From Candidatus Gastranaerophilales bacterium (GTDB lineage Bacteria; Cyanobacteriota; Vampirovibrionia; Gastranaerophilales; Gastranaerophilaceae): DNA of 64,000 bases. This document shows, piece after piece, positions 18,050 through 27,021 of this stretch. The notes beneath the pieces were generated by a model. The model was not told the origin of the DNA. It did not search any database and saw only the letters and a program-made list of their open reading frames with translations. The stretch's first letter is position 1. Every line of letters starts with the position of its first letter. Location: NCBI GenBank assembly GCA_944325875.1, contig CALVBU010000003.1, forward strand, positions 120,182-184,181, given 5' to 3'. The translations under genes and the position numbers were made by a program.

Positions 18050-19349
18050 GACTTTCAAAATATTTTAAAATATCAACGAGAGTATTGACACCACCGAGAT
18101 TACCTGATTTTGTAACAATCCATCTTGCATCATGGTCAAGACTCAACGCTATAGCAGGAGCAACCTCATCGATTAACTGCAACTGATTAGCTCCAATAGC
18201 TTCACAGCATTTATAAGAAGTTTCACCACCAAGAGTAATAAGAATAACGTCTTTTTTTGCTACTACCTGCCTTGTTAACTCTGCAAGATAATCAGTAATT
18301 ACATTAGCAAGCCCGGACTTTGTCAATTCAGCATTCAAAGAATCCTCAGAGAATCCATCAAAATCTCTTATCAAATCAGAAGTGTGAACGACAACAATAT
18401 TATTTGTACCTAAATTATTTAAAATACGTTCTACAAGCTCATCTGAAACGCCATTTAATACCGTTTTCATATCCAAATGAATCACTAATACATTTTCAAA
18501 ATCGTCAGATTCTTCAAGCTTTGTAATTTGATTAGATGTAATTTGAGTAGCACTACCTGAGATTACAAGCTTTGGTAATTCAGGGAATGTCTTTGAAAAA
18601 TGCTGAGGTTTCAAATCCGGCAACCACAAATCACTTAACACTTGAGCTGTAGCAGCAGTCCCGACAGGAAGAATATTAAAATCAGTTTTCCCGAGAGCTA
18701 GAACTATTTGCTCTATATCAACAGTAGATACTGCATCCACTACTATAATTTTCTTACCTGCAGATATCAATTCTTTTAACTGCATTAGAATAGGACCTGC
18801 ACCTTTCATAACAGTCTTTAACTCAATAGATGCCACCAAATCTTTATTTTCATCACTCAACTGAGATTTTAATAATGTTGGCAAATGCGACTCAAAAATT
18901 GGAGAATGCGGATCTCTTGCCATTTCTGTTCGTTCTATAGGAACACCACGCAAAAGATGATATCCGCCAACTGTTACACGGCCTTCTGCAGGAAAAGCAG
19001 GAATTATTATAGAGGCATCCATTTCCAAAGCCTCTAACATTGCCAAAACTTCAACTGCAATATTTCCTCTTACTGTTGAATCTATTTTTTTGTAGTAGTA
19101 ATCAGGATTGATATTTTCTTTTAAAAATCGAACTGCTGACTTTGTTTTTTCATAAGCAGCCTCCGGCTCTATATTTCTAGATTCAGTAGAAATAGCCCAA
19201 GTTTGAGTCGACTTCAAATTAACAGGCACAACTTCTTCATCCAATAAAATTTGAGTATTTGCACCTTTTAATTGAAATTGTAATGCAGTATCGTTAGCCC
19301 CTGTTAAATCATCAGCAACGATACCGACAACATTAGAATTAATCATCAT
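18042..19349 (-). CDS. Four-carbon acid sugar kinase family protein (DUF1537; DtnK/OtnK-like)
   Basis: 435 residues. The N-terminal domain begins VGIVADDLTGANDTALQF and contains YYKKIDSTVRGNI and AFPAEGRVTVGGYH. The C-terminal nucleotide-binding part has LITLGGETSYKCCEAIGA and the TKSGNLGG ending. These match the kinases that phosphorylate D-threonate or D-erythronate. The ATG overlaps the ssb stop (ATGA), and the PdxA-like gene starts inside this gene's last codons, so kinase and dehydrogenase are made together. Exact substrate is unproven. Confidence 0.86.
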   Translation of the reverse strand: MMINSNVVGIVADDLTGANDTALQFQLKGANTQILLDEEVVPVNLKSTQTWAISTESRNIEPEAAYEKTKSAVRFLKENINPDYYYKKIDSTVRGNIAVEVLAMLEALEMDASIIIPAFPAEGRVTVGGYHLLRGVPIERTEMARDPHSPIFESHLPTLLKSQLSDENKDLVASIELKTVMKGAGPILMQLKELISAGKKIIVVDAVSTVDIEQIVLALGKTDFNILPVGTAATAQVLSDLWLPDLKPQHFSKTFPELPKLVISGSATQITSNQITKLEESDDFENVLVIHLDMKTVLNGVSDELVERILNNLGTNNIVVVHTSDLIRDFDGFSEDSLNAELTKSGLANVITDYLAELTRQVVAKKDVILITLGGETSYKCCEAIGANQLQLIDEVAPAIALSLDHDARWIVTKSGNLGGVNTLVDILKYFESHE

Positions 19350-19681
19350 AATACTTCAGAATCTCTCTTTGAACCCAATAATCTTATGCCAGTCGCTACA
19401 ACTAGGAAGTTTTCTCTTTCATTCCCAGTAGCTTTATCTACCCATTTACTTTGAGCAATACGGCCTTCTACAGCTAATTGAGTACCTTTTTTCACATACT
19501 CACCTGCAAACTCAGCTTGTTTATCCCAAACATCTACGTTGAACCAATCAGTCGTTTCTGACTTAGTCTTTGCATCCCAACGGTTTACAGCAACTGAAAA
19601 GTTAGCTTTTACTTTACCTGATTCAAAATATTTAATTTCAGCATCTCTGCCTACTCTTCCTACTACTACTACTGAATTCAT
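19346..19681 (-). CDS. ssb: Short single-stranded DNA-binding protein
   Basis: 111 residues: an OB fold starting MNSVVVVGRVGRDAEIKYF, with FSVAVNRW, WFNVDVWDKQAEFAGEYVKKG and VEGRI. It stops soon after the OB fold (GSKRDSEVL) and lacks the Gly/Pro-rich linker and acidic DDDIPF-type tail of standard bacterial SSB. It may be a secondary SSB. The SD AGAGG precedes the ATG. It heads the operon with the sugar kinase and PdxA-like gene. Confidence 0.88.
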   Translation of the reverse strand: MNSVVVVGRVGRDAEIKYFESGKVKANFSVAVNRWDAKTKSETTDWFNVDVWDKQAEFAGEYVKKGTQLAVEGRIAQSKWVDKATGNERENFLVVATGIRLLGSKRDSEVL

Positions 19682-19830
19682 TAGTAACCTCTTTCTATAT
19701 ATATTCGATGCTTAATTACTTAAGCATGATTACATTTTACAATAAAAAAAGAACTTCGGTATTTTAAAAGCAATTCAATAAAGAAATGTTAAAAAATTAG
19801 CTCGAAATTATCCAGCTCAAATCTAAAAAA

Positions 19831-20112
19831 CTAATGTTTCATAAACTTTTTAATAGCAAATCCCAACGCAACAGCACAAACACTGCCGATTATCCAAAAC
19901 ACAGATTTGGGAGTTTTTTTAGTTTCTTCAAATGTAACTTTTTTTTGAAGAGTACAAACATCTCTATTAAGCTGTTTAAATTGCTGACTTGCCTCAGCAT
20001 CAGAATACAATACAACTTTTTGAAAATTACTTGGAGGATTCAATACTCCGACATTAAGTTGCGAAGGTTTAGGATTTTGACTTATCTGATTATTTTGTAC
20101 ACCACTTACCAT
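19831..20112 (-). CDS. Small tail-anchored membrane protein, unknown
   Basis: 93 residues. A polar Asn/Gln/Ser-rich N-terminus precedes a C-terminal membrane helix (about residues 70-87, VFWIIGSVCAVALGFAIKKF) and ends KKFMKH. I do not recognise the family. There is no strong SD, so the start is uncertain. It is separated from ssb by about 150 bases with no other gene. Confidence 0.55.
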   Translation of the reverse strand: MVSGVQNNQISQNPKPSQLNVGVLNPPSNFQKVVLYSDAEASQQFKQLNRDVCTLQKKVTFEETKKTPKSVFWIIGSVCAVALGFAIKKFMKH

Positions 20113-20191
20113 ATCTTTAATAAATAAACTAATAACAAAAAATTGCCTTATTTAAAACTTAATATTACTTCATTTTAACAATTCAAAAGTA

Positions 20192-20234
20192 TTGACATTT
20201 AAAGAAAAACAGACTAAAATGAGAATAGTTATCA
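20192..20234 (+). promoter_or_regulatory. perR promoter with Fur/PerR-type box
   Basis: TTGACA (20192-20197), 17-base spacer, TAAAAT (20215-20220). It is followed by TGAGAATAGTTATCA (20220-20234), which matches the 7-1-7 Fur-family box TGATAATnATTATCA at all but two positions. The site covers the predicted transcription start, so binding would block the promoter: probable autoregulation by the PerR-like protein and control of the whole peroxide-defence operon. Confidence 0.75.
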
Positions 20235-20248
20235 ACTTTAGGTAAAAT

Positions 20249-20623
20249 ATGAATTACTCAAGACAAAGAGAAATTATCTTAAATACACTAAAACAAAATG
20301 TTGTCCACCCGACAGCAGAATATCTTTATGATGTATTAAAAAAAGAGAATCCATCGATTAGTCTTGCAACATTATATAGAAACCTAAACCAACTAGCAGA
20401 AAATGGCATAATAAAAAAGATTGACGGATTAGAATCATCCTCACATTATGACCATAATACGCATGACCATTATCATTTTATTTGTGATAAATGTAAAAAA
20501 GTATTCGACATTAGTGCTGATGTCGCACCAGATTTAGTAAAAAAAGCACAAGAGGAAACTGGTTTTACAATAATGGGTTCAGATATTGTATTCCATGGTA
20601 TTTGTAAAAACTGCAATAAGTAA
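20249..20623 (+). CDS. perR: Fur-family regulator, PerR-like
   Basis: 124 residues. Winged helix with [14 protein letters not shown] and [18 protein letters not shown], then the His-rich regulatory site ([17 protein letters not shown]). Two CxxC pairs at about 79/82 and 119/122 form the structural zinc site. The gene order perR-rubredoxin-rubrerythrin-flavodiiron and a Fur-type box over its own promoter favour peroxide sensing rather than iron or zinc control. Confidence 0.9.
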   Translation: MNYSRQREIILNTLKQNVVHPTAEYLYDVLKKENPSISLATLYRNLNQLAENGIIKKIDGLESSSHYDHNTHDHYHFICDKCKKVFDISADVAPDLVKKAQEETGFTIMGSDIVFHGICKNCNK

Positions 20624-20634
20624 AGGAGAAAATT

Positions 20635-20778
20635 ATGGAAAAATTTCAATGCACAGTATGCGGTTACATCTATGATCCAGCAGAAAACGACAATGTAAGT
20701 TTTGAAAACTTGCCAGAAGATTATGTTTGCCCACTTTGTCAAGTTGGCAAGGATATGTTTGAAAAATACGAAGGCTAA
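20635..20778 (+). CDS. Rubredoxin
   Basis: 47 residues with [12 protein letters not shown] and [12 protein letters not shown]: four Cys at 6, 9, 32 and 35 bind one iron. The protein is slightly short but has the full core, including the aromatic residues at the start. SD AAAGGAG lies 7 bases before ATG. It should carry electrons to the rubrerythrin and flavodiiron protein encoded downstream. Confidence 0.95.
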   Translation: MEKFQCTVCGYIYDPAENDNVSFENLPEDYVCPLCQVGKDMFEKYEG

Positions 20779-20795
20779 TTTTTAAGGAGAATCCA

Positions 20796-21338
20796 ATGGA
20801 ATTAAAAGGCTCGAAGACTGAAAAGAACCTACTTGAGGCTTTCGCAGGAGAATCTCAAGCAAGAAATAAATATACCTACTATGCATCTCAAGCAAAAAAA
20901 GAAGGCTTTGTTCAAATAAGCAAGATATTTGAAGAAACAGCTAACAACGAAAAAGAACATGCAAAAATTTGGTTCAAATATTTGCACGAAGGAAATAAAA
21001 TTCCGGAAACTTTAAAAAACCTTGAAGATGCAGCTAACGGAGAAAATTACGAGTGGACAGATATGTACGCTCGCTTCGCAAAAGAAGCTAAAGAAGAAGG
21101 ATTTGATACACTTGCAATACTCTTCGAAATGGTAGGCAAAATAGAAAAAGAACACGAAGAAAGATACAGAAAACTTCTTGAAAATATAAAAAATAATACA
21201 GTATTCGAAAAACCGAATCCGGTAACTTGGGAATGTGCAAACTGCGGACATACATATGAAGGAGAATCAGCTCTTGAATTATGCCCAGTATGTAAACATC
21301 CTAAAGCTTACTTTTTCATGAAAGCTAAAAACTATTAA
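20796..21338 (+). CDS. rbr: Rubrerythrin 1
   Basis: 180 residues. A ferritin-like four-helix diiron domain carries the ligand motifs [26 protein letters not shown] and [10 protein letters not shown]-terminal rubredoxin domain has [10 protein letters not shown] and [11 protein letters not shown]. It reduces hydrogen peroxide to water using electrons from rubredoxin. SD AAGGAG. A strong terminator follows. Confidence 0.96.
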   Translation: MELKGSKTEKNLLEAFAGESQARNKYTYYASQAKKEGFVQISKIFEETANNEKEHAKIWFKYLHEGNKIPETLKNLEDAANGENYEWTDMYARFAKEAKEEGFDTLAILFEMVGKIEKEHEERYRKLLENIKNNTVFEKPNPVTWECANCGHTYEGESALELCPVCKHPKAYFFMKAKNY

Positions 21339-21346
21339 TAAATCAT

Positions 21347-21386
21347 AAAAAACGGCTTTCATTCATTTGCAAAGCCGTTTTTTTAT
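21347..21386 (+). terminator. Intrinsic terminator after rubrerythrin 1
   Basis: Stem AAAACGGCTTT / AAAGCCGTTTT, 11-base loop, T run. Confidence 0.85.
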
Positions 21387-21419
21387 GTTAAAATGAAAGC
21401 GCAAAACTTGGAGAGGGAT

Positions 21420-21632
21420 ATGATGAAATCTAACGATGAAAATAAATTTTATCAAAATGACGATTCTGATATCAAACCCGATGAGAATGGAAACTTTTAT
21501 TGGAAATGTTTCGTTTGTGGAGCAGTATTAAAACAAAAAGAAAAACCTGAATATTGCCCACTTTGCCAAAAAGAAGAAACTTTCTTTTTTAAGATTGACC
21601 CTGAGACCGAAAATATAAGGAGAAATTTATGA
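21420..21632 (+). CDS. Rubredoxin-like zinc/iron ribbon protein
   Basis: 70 residues from the ATG at 21420, chosen because GGAGAGGG ends just upstream; the longer frame from 21393 lacks an SD. It is acidic (DENKFYQNDDSDIKPDENG), then has WKCFVCGAVL and YCPLCQKEETFFF, the spacing of a rubrerythrin C-terminal rubredoxin domain. Its stop overlaps the flavodiiron start (ATGA), so it is probably that enzyme's own electron donor. A tandem ATG at 21423 is an equally good start. Confidence 0.85.
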   Translation: MMKSNDENKFYQNDDSDIKPDENGNFYWKCFVCGAVLKQKEKPEYCPLCQKEETFFFKIDPETENIRRNL

Positions 21633-22813
21633 AATTTTGTGAAATTAAGAATAACGTTTTTTACTGCGGCTTAAATGACCGTGACAGAAGGATTTTTGAT
21701 GAACTTATTCCTCTAGAGCACGGTACAACTTACAACTCTTACTTGGTAAAAGGAAGTGAAAAAGTTGCAATTATTGATACTATGTATCCTCCAAAAGCAG
21801 AAAAATATCTAAAAAATCTTGATGAAAACGGTGTAACACATGTAGATTATATTATTGCAAACCACGGAGAACAAGATCATACAGGAACAATACCAAAATT
21901 ATTAGAAAAATATCCGGAAGCAAAAGTTGTTACAAATGCTATTTGCAAAGGCAATATAATGGAAATGCTTCTTGTTCCAGAAGACAGAATTCAAGTTGTA
22001 AAAAATAATGATGAATTATCTCTTGGAGATAAAACCCTAAGATTCATTATTGCACCAGGAGTTCACTGGCCTGATACTATGTTTACTCATATTGTAGAAG
22101 ACAATTTATTATGCACTTGCGACTTTCTAGGCGCACATTACACATTTGATGATATATTCTGCCCTGACAGTTGTGAAGTTGAACATAGTGCAAAACGTTA
22201 TTATGCAGAAATTATGATGCCATTCAGAAATTTATGTAAAAAATATACAAAACAAATTCAGGAAATGAAACCTGATATGATATTACCAAGCCACGGTCCT
22301 ATTTACAAAAATCCAAACTTCATTTTAGACTTATACGAAGATTGGACAGCAGAGGAAGGTAAAAATTTAGTTCTACTACCTTACGTTTCAATGTACAACA
22401 GCACCGAAGAAATGATTGATTATATCGCTGAAAAACTTGGAGAAAAAGGAATTAGAACAAAAGTTTTTGATATCGTAACCGGTGACCTTGGTGATCTTGC
22501 AATGGCTTTGGTTGATGCTACAACTATCGTCCTTGGAAGCTCAATGGTATTAGCTGGCCCACACCCAATGGCTGTAAACGTTGCATACCTTGCAAATATT
22601 TTAAAACCAAAAGCAAAATTCGCAACATTTGTAGGTTCATACGGTTGGGGCGGAAATCTTTTTGGCACATTAGGTCAAATGCTTTCAGGCTTAAAAGTTG
22701 AAACTATTGAACCGGTTCTTGTAAAAGGTAAACCTAAAAAAGAAGATTATGAAAAACTTGATATATTAATTGAGGAGATATATAATAAACATAAGTCTTT
22801 AAATCTTGTTTAA
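21629..22813 (+). CDS. Flavodiiron protein (A-type flavoprotein, FprA/ROO-like)
   Basis: 394 residues. An N-terminal metallo-beta-lactamase-like diiron domain carries NHGEQDHTG (His79, Glu81, Asp83, His84), GVHWPDTMFTH, CDFLGAH and LPSHGPIY. The C-terminal flavodoxin domain (about 250-394) carries YVSMYNSTEEMIDY and GSYGWGGNLFG. It reduces O2 to water, or NO to N2O, with electrons from rubredoxin. It is coupled by overlap to the rubredoxin-like gene. Confidence 0.96.
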   Translation: MKFCEIKNNVFYCGLNDRDRRIFDELIPLEHGTTYNSYLVKGSEKVAIIDTMYPPKAEKYLKNLDENGVTHVDYIIANHGEQDHTGTIPKLLEKYPEAKVVTNAICKGNIMEMLLVPEDRIQVVKNNDELSLGDKTLRFIIAPGVHWPDTMFTHIVEDNLLCTCDFLGAHYTFDDIFCPDSCEVEHSAKRYYAEIMMPFRNLCKKYTKQIQEMKPDMILPSHGPIYKNPNFILDLYEDWTAEEGKNLVLLPYVSMYNSTEEMIDYIAEKLGEKGIRTKVFDIVTGDLGDLAMALVDATTIVLGSSMVLAGPHPMAVNVAYLANILKPKAKFATFVGSYGWGGNLFGTLGQMLSGLKVETIEPVLVKGKPKKEDYEKLDILIEEIYNKHKSLNLV

Positions 22814-22829
22814 ACATTAAGGAGGAAAT

Positions 22830-23012
22830 ATGGCAACAGACATTATGGTTAAATTGGGGCTTAAAAGAGATACTCAAATAGGAGAAATCTCAAGAGTAAA
22901 AAAAGATGCAAACTCACAATATATAGAAAAAGCTCCAGATAAACTAGTTAGATCACCGAAAAAAGATACATTTACTTCCTCCCAAAAAACAAATAATGAA
23001 AACAATAAATAA
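22830..23012 (+). CDS. Small basic protein, unknown
   Basis: 60 residues, hydrophilic and Lys/Asn-rich, starting MATDIMVKLGLKRDTQIGEI. A perfect AAGGAGG SD 6 bases before ATG and a terminator just after it support a real gene. It sits 16 bases after the flavodiiron gene, so it is probably co-transcribed. Family not recognised. Confidence 0.65.
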   Translation: MATDIMVKLGLKRDTQIGEISRVKKDANSQYIEKAPDKLVRSPKKDTFTSSQKTNNENNK

Positions 23013-23014
23013 TA

Positions 23015-23043
23015 AAAAGCGGTTTCAAAACCGCTTTTTTATT
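23015..23043 (+). terminator. Intrinsic terminator
   Basis: Stem AAAAGCGGTTT / AAACCGCTTTT, 2- to 4-base loop, T run. Ends the PerR-regulon-like gene group. Confidence 0.85.
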
Positions 23044-23122
23044 TTATTAACTTATGTAAAATAACAAAAATATTAAAGCAATATATATCCTTTATAATCT
23101 TTATAGAAATGTGGAGAAATTT

Positions 23123-23926
23123 ATGGAAATAAACCGACTAACATTTCACAATAATAAAACACTCAGCCCTAAACAAAATTATAATCCTCAAAACTATAAT
23201 GTTGTAAAACCCAAACTTGACGTATCAATTTACAATCAAAAGGGCTTAAATTTACCTTTTTGTGGCTTAGCAAAAGGAATTGATGAAGCAGAAGAAGCTT
23301 GTATATATATGTTAAGAAAAGTCCGCGAAGGACGTATGAGAAAATACCCCGAAAATGAAATCAAAGAAATAGTAACCAGCTTAAGACAAATTAAAAATCC
23401 TGAAGATAAAAAAGCTGTCTTAGAAGAAATTTTTGAGGTTAAAGACGAATTTCAAGGGAAAAAATTAGAAAAAGACTTAATAAAAAATTTAATAGATATA
23501 AATGCGAATAGACCGGAAAATCAAAGATATGCGGTATTAGAATTTGCACAAAATGAAGTATCTAATTCCACTAAACCGATGAATAGTTTTTCAAAACTAA
23601 CAAAAGAACAACAAGATAAATTAATTCCAATATTAGAAGATATTGAAAGTGTAAATGAACGAAAATTATTTCAATCATCAAAACAACAAAATGAAATAAT
23701 TAATACTCTATATGAAGAATTCAGAGTCCCTGTATATGCGCATGAAGACTTGAGTAAACTACAAGGCCAAGAAGCTGCAGATTATAAAATAGAAAATGCA
23801 AAACTGCTAAACGCGGACAGGAAATATATAAACAACTTAGACGGATACGCAAACAAAAGTTCAAAAGAAAAAATCAATACTATTTTAGAAAAAATATTTA
23901 ATTACTATATGGAAGATATATTATAA
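23123..23926 (+). CDS. Unknown helical protein
   Basis: 267 residues from the ATG at 23123, which has GGAG 6 bases upstream; the frame also opens 12 bases earlier at a GTG inside that SD region. The N-terminal 60 residues are Asn/Lys/Pro-rich with LPFCGLAKG, and the rest is charged alpha-helix (KKAVLEEIFEVKDEFQGKKL). No signal peptide or membrane segment. It shares a bidirectional terminator with thrS. Function unknown. Confidence 0.7.
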   Translation: MEINRLTFHNNKTLSPKQNYNPQNYNVVKPKLDVSIYNQKGLNLPFCGLAKGIDEAEEACIYMLRKVREGRMRKYPENEIKEIVTSLRQIKNPEDKKAVLEEIFEVKDEFQGKKLEKDLIKNLIDINANRPENQRYAVLEFAQNEVSNSTKPMNSFSKLTKEQQDKLIPILEDIESVNERKLFQSSKQQNEIINTLYEEFRVPVYAHEDLSKLQGQEAADYKIENAKLLNADRKYINNLDGYANKSSKEKINTILEKIFNYYMEDIL

Positions 23927-23960
23927 AAAAAGAGCCGAGAAATTCTCGGCTCTTTTTTTT
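23924..23960. terminator. Bidirectional intrinsic terminator
   Basis: AGAGCCGAGAA / TTCTCGGCTCT stem with A run on the left and T run on the right. It serves the unknown gene on the plus strand and thrS on the minus strand. Confidence 0.88.
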
Positions 23961-23962
23961 AT

Positions 23963-25768
23963 TTATGCTTTTGCAAGTTCTTTTGCAAAAGAGTCAGCTT
24001 TACGTGAATGAATTTCATCTTCTACTTTTGAAATAAATTCATCCACACCCATCGTACCAACTTGACCGATACCTCTAGCTCTTACTGCAACCGAGTTAGC
24101 TTCAATTTCCTTATCTCCAATTACTACAACGTAAGGAATTTTCTTATCTTGTAAGCTTTCTCTGATTTTGTAGTTCATAGATTCAGAACGATCATCAAGT
24201 TTTGCTCTAATACCAGCTGCACGCATTTTCTTATATACTTCAGCAGCAAAGTCAGCATGTTTTTCATTGCTGATAGGTACAATAGCAACCTGAGTAGGTG
24301 CTAACCATGTAGGGAAAGCTCCGGCATAATGTTCAATTAAAATGCCATGGAATCTTTCCATTGAACCGAAAATTACGCGGTGAAGCATAACAGGAGTTTT
24401 CATTTGACCATCTTTATCTTGATATTTAATATCAAATCTTTCCGGCAAATTGAAATCTAACTGAATTGTCGCACACTGCCATGTTCTACCAATAGCATCT
24501 TTAACTTTGAAGTCAATTTTAGGACCATAGAAAGCTCCGTCGCCTTCATTGATATCATATTTCATACCACGTCTGTCCATTGCTTCTTTTAAGCCAGCTT
24601 CAGCTCTGTTCCAGTTTTCGATTTCACCAACATAACTTTCAGGACGAGTAGAAAGCTCAACTTCAAATTTCATATTGAACATTTCCATAGTATCAGCAAC
24701 GAAATCAATAATTTCATTAATTTCATCAACTAACTGCTCTGGAGTACAGAAAATATGTGCATCATCTTGAGTGAAACCTTGTACACGAGTCAAACCAGAT
24801 AAAGCTCCTGATTTTTCTTTTCTGTAAACAGTACCAAGTTCAGCCATTCTTAATGGAAGTGAACGGTATGAATATCTGTTTGATTGGTAAATCAAAATAT
24901 GGAAAGGACAGTTCATAGGTTTCAATATAAATTGATCATCACTATCTTCATCTTTTTGGATAAAGAACATATTTTCACGGTAATGGTCTGCGTGACCTGA
25001 AATTTCCCATAGTTTTGATTTTGCAATATGTGGAGTATTTACGATTACATAACCACGTTTTCTATGTTCAGTTCTCCAGTAGTTTTCGATTTCTTCTCTT
25101 ACAACAGCTAGATTTGGATGCCATAGAACAAGCCCACCACCTAATTCTTCTCTTGTTGAGAACAAATCAAGTTTAGCACCTAATTTTCTATGATCACGTT
25201 TTTCAGCTTCTTCTAAGAAGTTTAAGTAATCAGCCAAATCTTCTTTTGTCCAAAAAGCAGTTGCATAAATCCTTTGAAGCATTTTATTTTTTTCGTTGCC
25301 TCTCCAGTATGCACCTGCAACTTTTAATAATTTTATAGCATTACCTTTGATATAAGAAGTGTTTGGTATATGAGGTCCGGCACAAAGATCATTAAATAAA
25401 ACATTTCCATCTTTATCTTTTGTCAAGTATAAAGTAGGATTGTCATTTCTGTGTTCTTCAAGAAGTTCAGCTTTATAGATTTCACCTTCTTTTTTGAACT
25501 CTGCAATCTTCGCATCAACATCTTTAACCTCATATCTTTCAAAGGTTAGATTTTGTTTAATAATGTTTTTCATCTCATCTTCGATTTTTTGAAGGTCATC
25601 TTCCGTGAATGCATGCCCGTCCGTCAAATCAAAATCGTAATAAAAACCGGTGTCTGTAGAAGGTCCGATAGCTAACTTTGCCGAAGGAAAGAGCTTCTGA
25701 ACAGCCTGCGCCATAATGTGAGATGTAGAGTGTCTCAAAACACTCAGAGTTTCTTTGTTTTTTTCCAT
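23963..25768 (-). CDS. thrS: Threonyl-tRNA synthetase lacking the TGS domain
   Basis: About 601 residues from MEKNKETLSVLRHSTSHI; the frame opens 6 codons earlier. The protein begins at the editing domain (RHSTSHIMAQAV with the HxxxH zinc motif), so the usual N-terminal TGS domain of about 60 residues is absent. Class II core: MNCPFHILIY, FTQDDAHIFC and LHRVIFGSMERF. The anticodon-binding domain is AIVPISNEKHADFA to the end. A 5' region with a G/C-rich run may be regulatory. Confidence 0.95.
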   Translation of the reverse strand: MEKNKETLSVLRHSTSHIMAQAVQKLFPSAKLAIGPSTDTGFYYDFDLTDGHAFTEDDLQKIEDEMKNIIKQNLTFERYEVKDVDAKIAEFKKEGEIYKAELLEEHRNDNPTLYLTKDKDGNVLFNDLCAGPHIPNTSYIKGNAIKLLKVAGAYWRGNEKNKMLQRIYATAFWTKEDLADYLNFLEEAEKRDHRKLGAKLDLFSTREELGGGLVLWHPNLAVVREEIENYWRTEHRKRGYVIVNTPHIAKSKLWEISGHADHYRENMFFIQKDEDSDDQFILKPMNCPFHILIYQSNRYSYRSLPLRMAELGTVYRKEKSGALSGLTRVQGFTQDDAHIFCTPEQLVDEINEIIDFVADTMEMFNMKFEVELSTRPESYVGEIENWNRAEAGLKEAMDRRGMKYDINEGDGAFYGPKIDFKVKDAIGRTWQCATIQLDFNLPERFDIKYQDKDGQMKTPVMLHRVIFGSMERFHGILIEHYAGAFPTWLAPTQVAIVPISNEKHADFAAEVYKKMRAAGIRAKLDDRSESMNYKIRESLQDKKIPYVVVIGDKEIEANSVAVRARGIGQVGTMGVDEFISKVEDEIHSRKADSFAKELAKA

Positions 25769-25786
25769 TTGTATAAAACCTTTCAT

Positions 25787-25910
25787 GTCCTTTGGGTTGT
25801 TTTGGCAAATATCCGTTCAATTAACAACACTTAAATAAACATTTGCCCCCGGGGTGGACCCCCCTAACTATCTACAAAATAAATTCTATCATCAATAAAG
25901 TTTGAATACA
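25787..25910 (-). promoter_or_regulatory. thrS 5' region with GC-rich and inverted repeat elements
   Basis: Read on the minus strand: a possible promoter TTGTAT-17-TAGAAT near 25890-25915, then GGGGGGTCCACCCCGGGGG (25846-25865), very unlike the surrounding AT-rich DNA. GGCAAAT then pairs with ATTTGCC about 30 bases later. Threonyl-tRNA synthetase genes are often controlled in their leader, but no known class is recognised here. Confidence 0.35.
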
Positions 25911-25953
25911 ATGTATCTTTATATTATTGTAGAGATAATAAATATGGAGCCGT

Positions 25954-26928
25954 ATGAAAAACTGCAAAGTTGACAAGAATAAGATTAAATCATTTATATC
26001 AAACAATATATTTAATATAAAAATATGCTACTATGCAGATGCAAAATTCAAAAGGATTTCTTTTCTTGGAATACACTTACATATATTTTGCGGAGAAATG
26101 AAAATTAAAACACTTTGGGAAGAAGTGTTTATTAAATATTTTAAAAACAATAACTTAGAGAATAAAATTAAAAATCTAAAAAAGCATATCCAAGATGAAA
26201 TATCTTTAGAATATATTGATAAGTTTATTGAATTAATACCATATTGGAACAAATTTACCCAAAAAGATATTCAGGGTTGGACCAATTATGACCTTATGCT
26301 AATGGATAAATACAAGCAAGAAAATTTCAATCAACCATTTCCACATATTACAAAATTTAATCCATTTATATTCCAAAATAAATACGGACTTATAGATTTA
26401 CCTCAAGAAGTATTTAACAAAATCAACGGTAAGGATATTATTGATGCGGGAGGTTTAAATGAAGATACAGCAATTATGTTCGCAGAAAACTTTCCCAATT
26501 CAAAAATCTATATATATGAACCTCTCATAGCAAATATTAAAACCATAGATATATTAATTAAAGAAGGTAATTTTGAAAACAAAATTATCCCTATACAAAA
26601 AGGACTTGGGAATAAACGCGGAATTGCAGATTTTAAATTTAACTTTGAAAATCAAGCTGAAATTGTTCCATTGGATGACGATTATAAAGGCAATAATTTA
26701 GGCCTTATAAAAATGGATACCGAAGGGTTTGAAACTGCGATTACAGAAGGGGCAAAAAACTTAATAACAAAATTTAAACCTGTATTAGCAATCGCAATGT
26801 ACCATACTCCTGAGGATTTTTTTGAATTAAAAGATAAGCTATTAGAGCTTAATCCTGAATATAAATTTATAATAAGACGCAGTGAACAAGTAATTCCAAC
26901 TGCAGATCTTGTTCTAATTGCGTACTAA
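25954..26928 (+). CDS. FkbM-family methyltransferase
   Basis: 324 residues. The C-terminal half has the SAM-dependent FkbM pattern: KDIIDAGGLNEDTAIMF (motif I), IYIYEPLIAN, and NLGLIKMDTEGFETAITEGA. The N-terminal part (about 1-110, starting MKNCKVDKNKIKSF) is basic and not recognised. FkbM enzymes O-methylate sugars or small molecules. No glycan cluster surrounds it here, so the substrate is unknown. Start ATG has GGAG nearby. Confidence 0.85.
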   Translation: MKNCKVDKNKIKSFISNNIFNIKICYYADAKFKRISFLGIHLHIFCGEMKIKTLWEEVFIKYFKNNNLENKIKNLKKHIQDEISLEYIDKFIELIPYWNKFTQKDIQGWTNYDLMLMDKYKQENFNQPFPHITKFNPFIFQNKYGLIDLPQEVFNKINGKDIIDAGGLNEDTAIMFAENFPNSKIYIYEPLIANIKTIDILIKEGNFENKIIPIQKGLGNKRGIADFKFNFENQAEIVPLDDDYKGNNLGLIKMDTEGFETAITEGAKNLITKFKPVLAIAMYHTPEDFFELKDKLLELNPEYKFIIRRSEQVIPTADLVLIAY

Positions 26929-27021
26929 AGAATTTCAATTCTCTATATTTACTATTTTCTTGTGAAATAATTTATAGTAAAATATCTACAAGAAGAGTAG
27001 TAGAAAATTAAGGGGATATTG

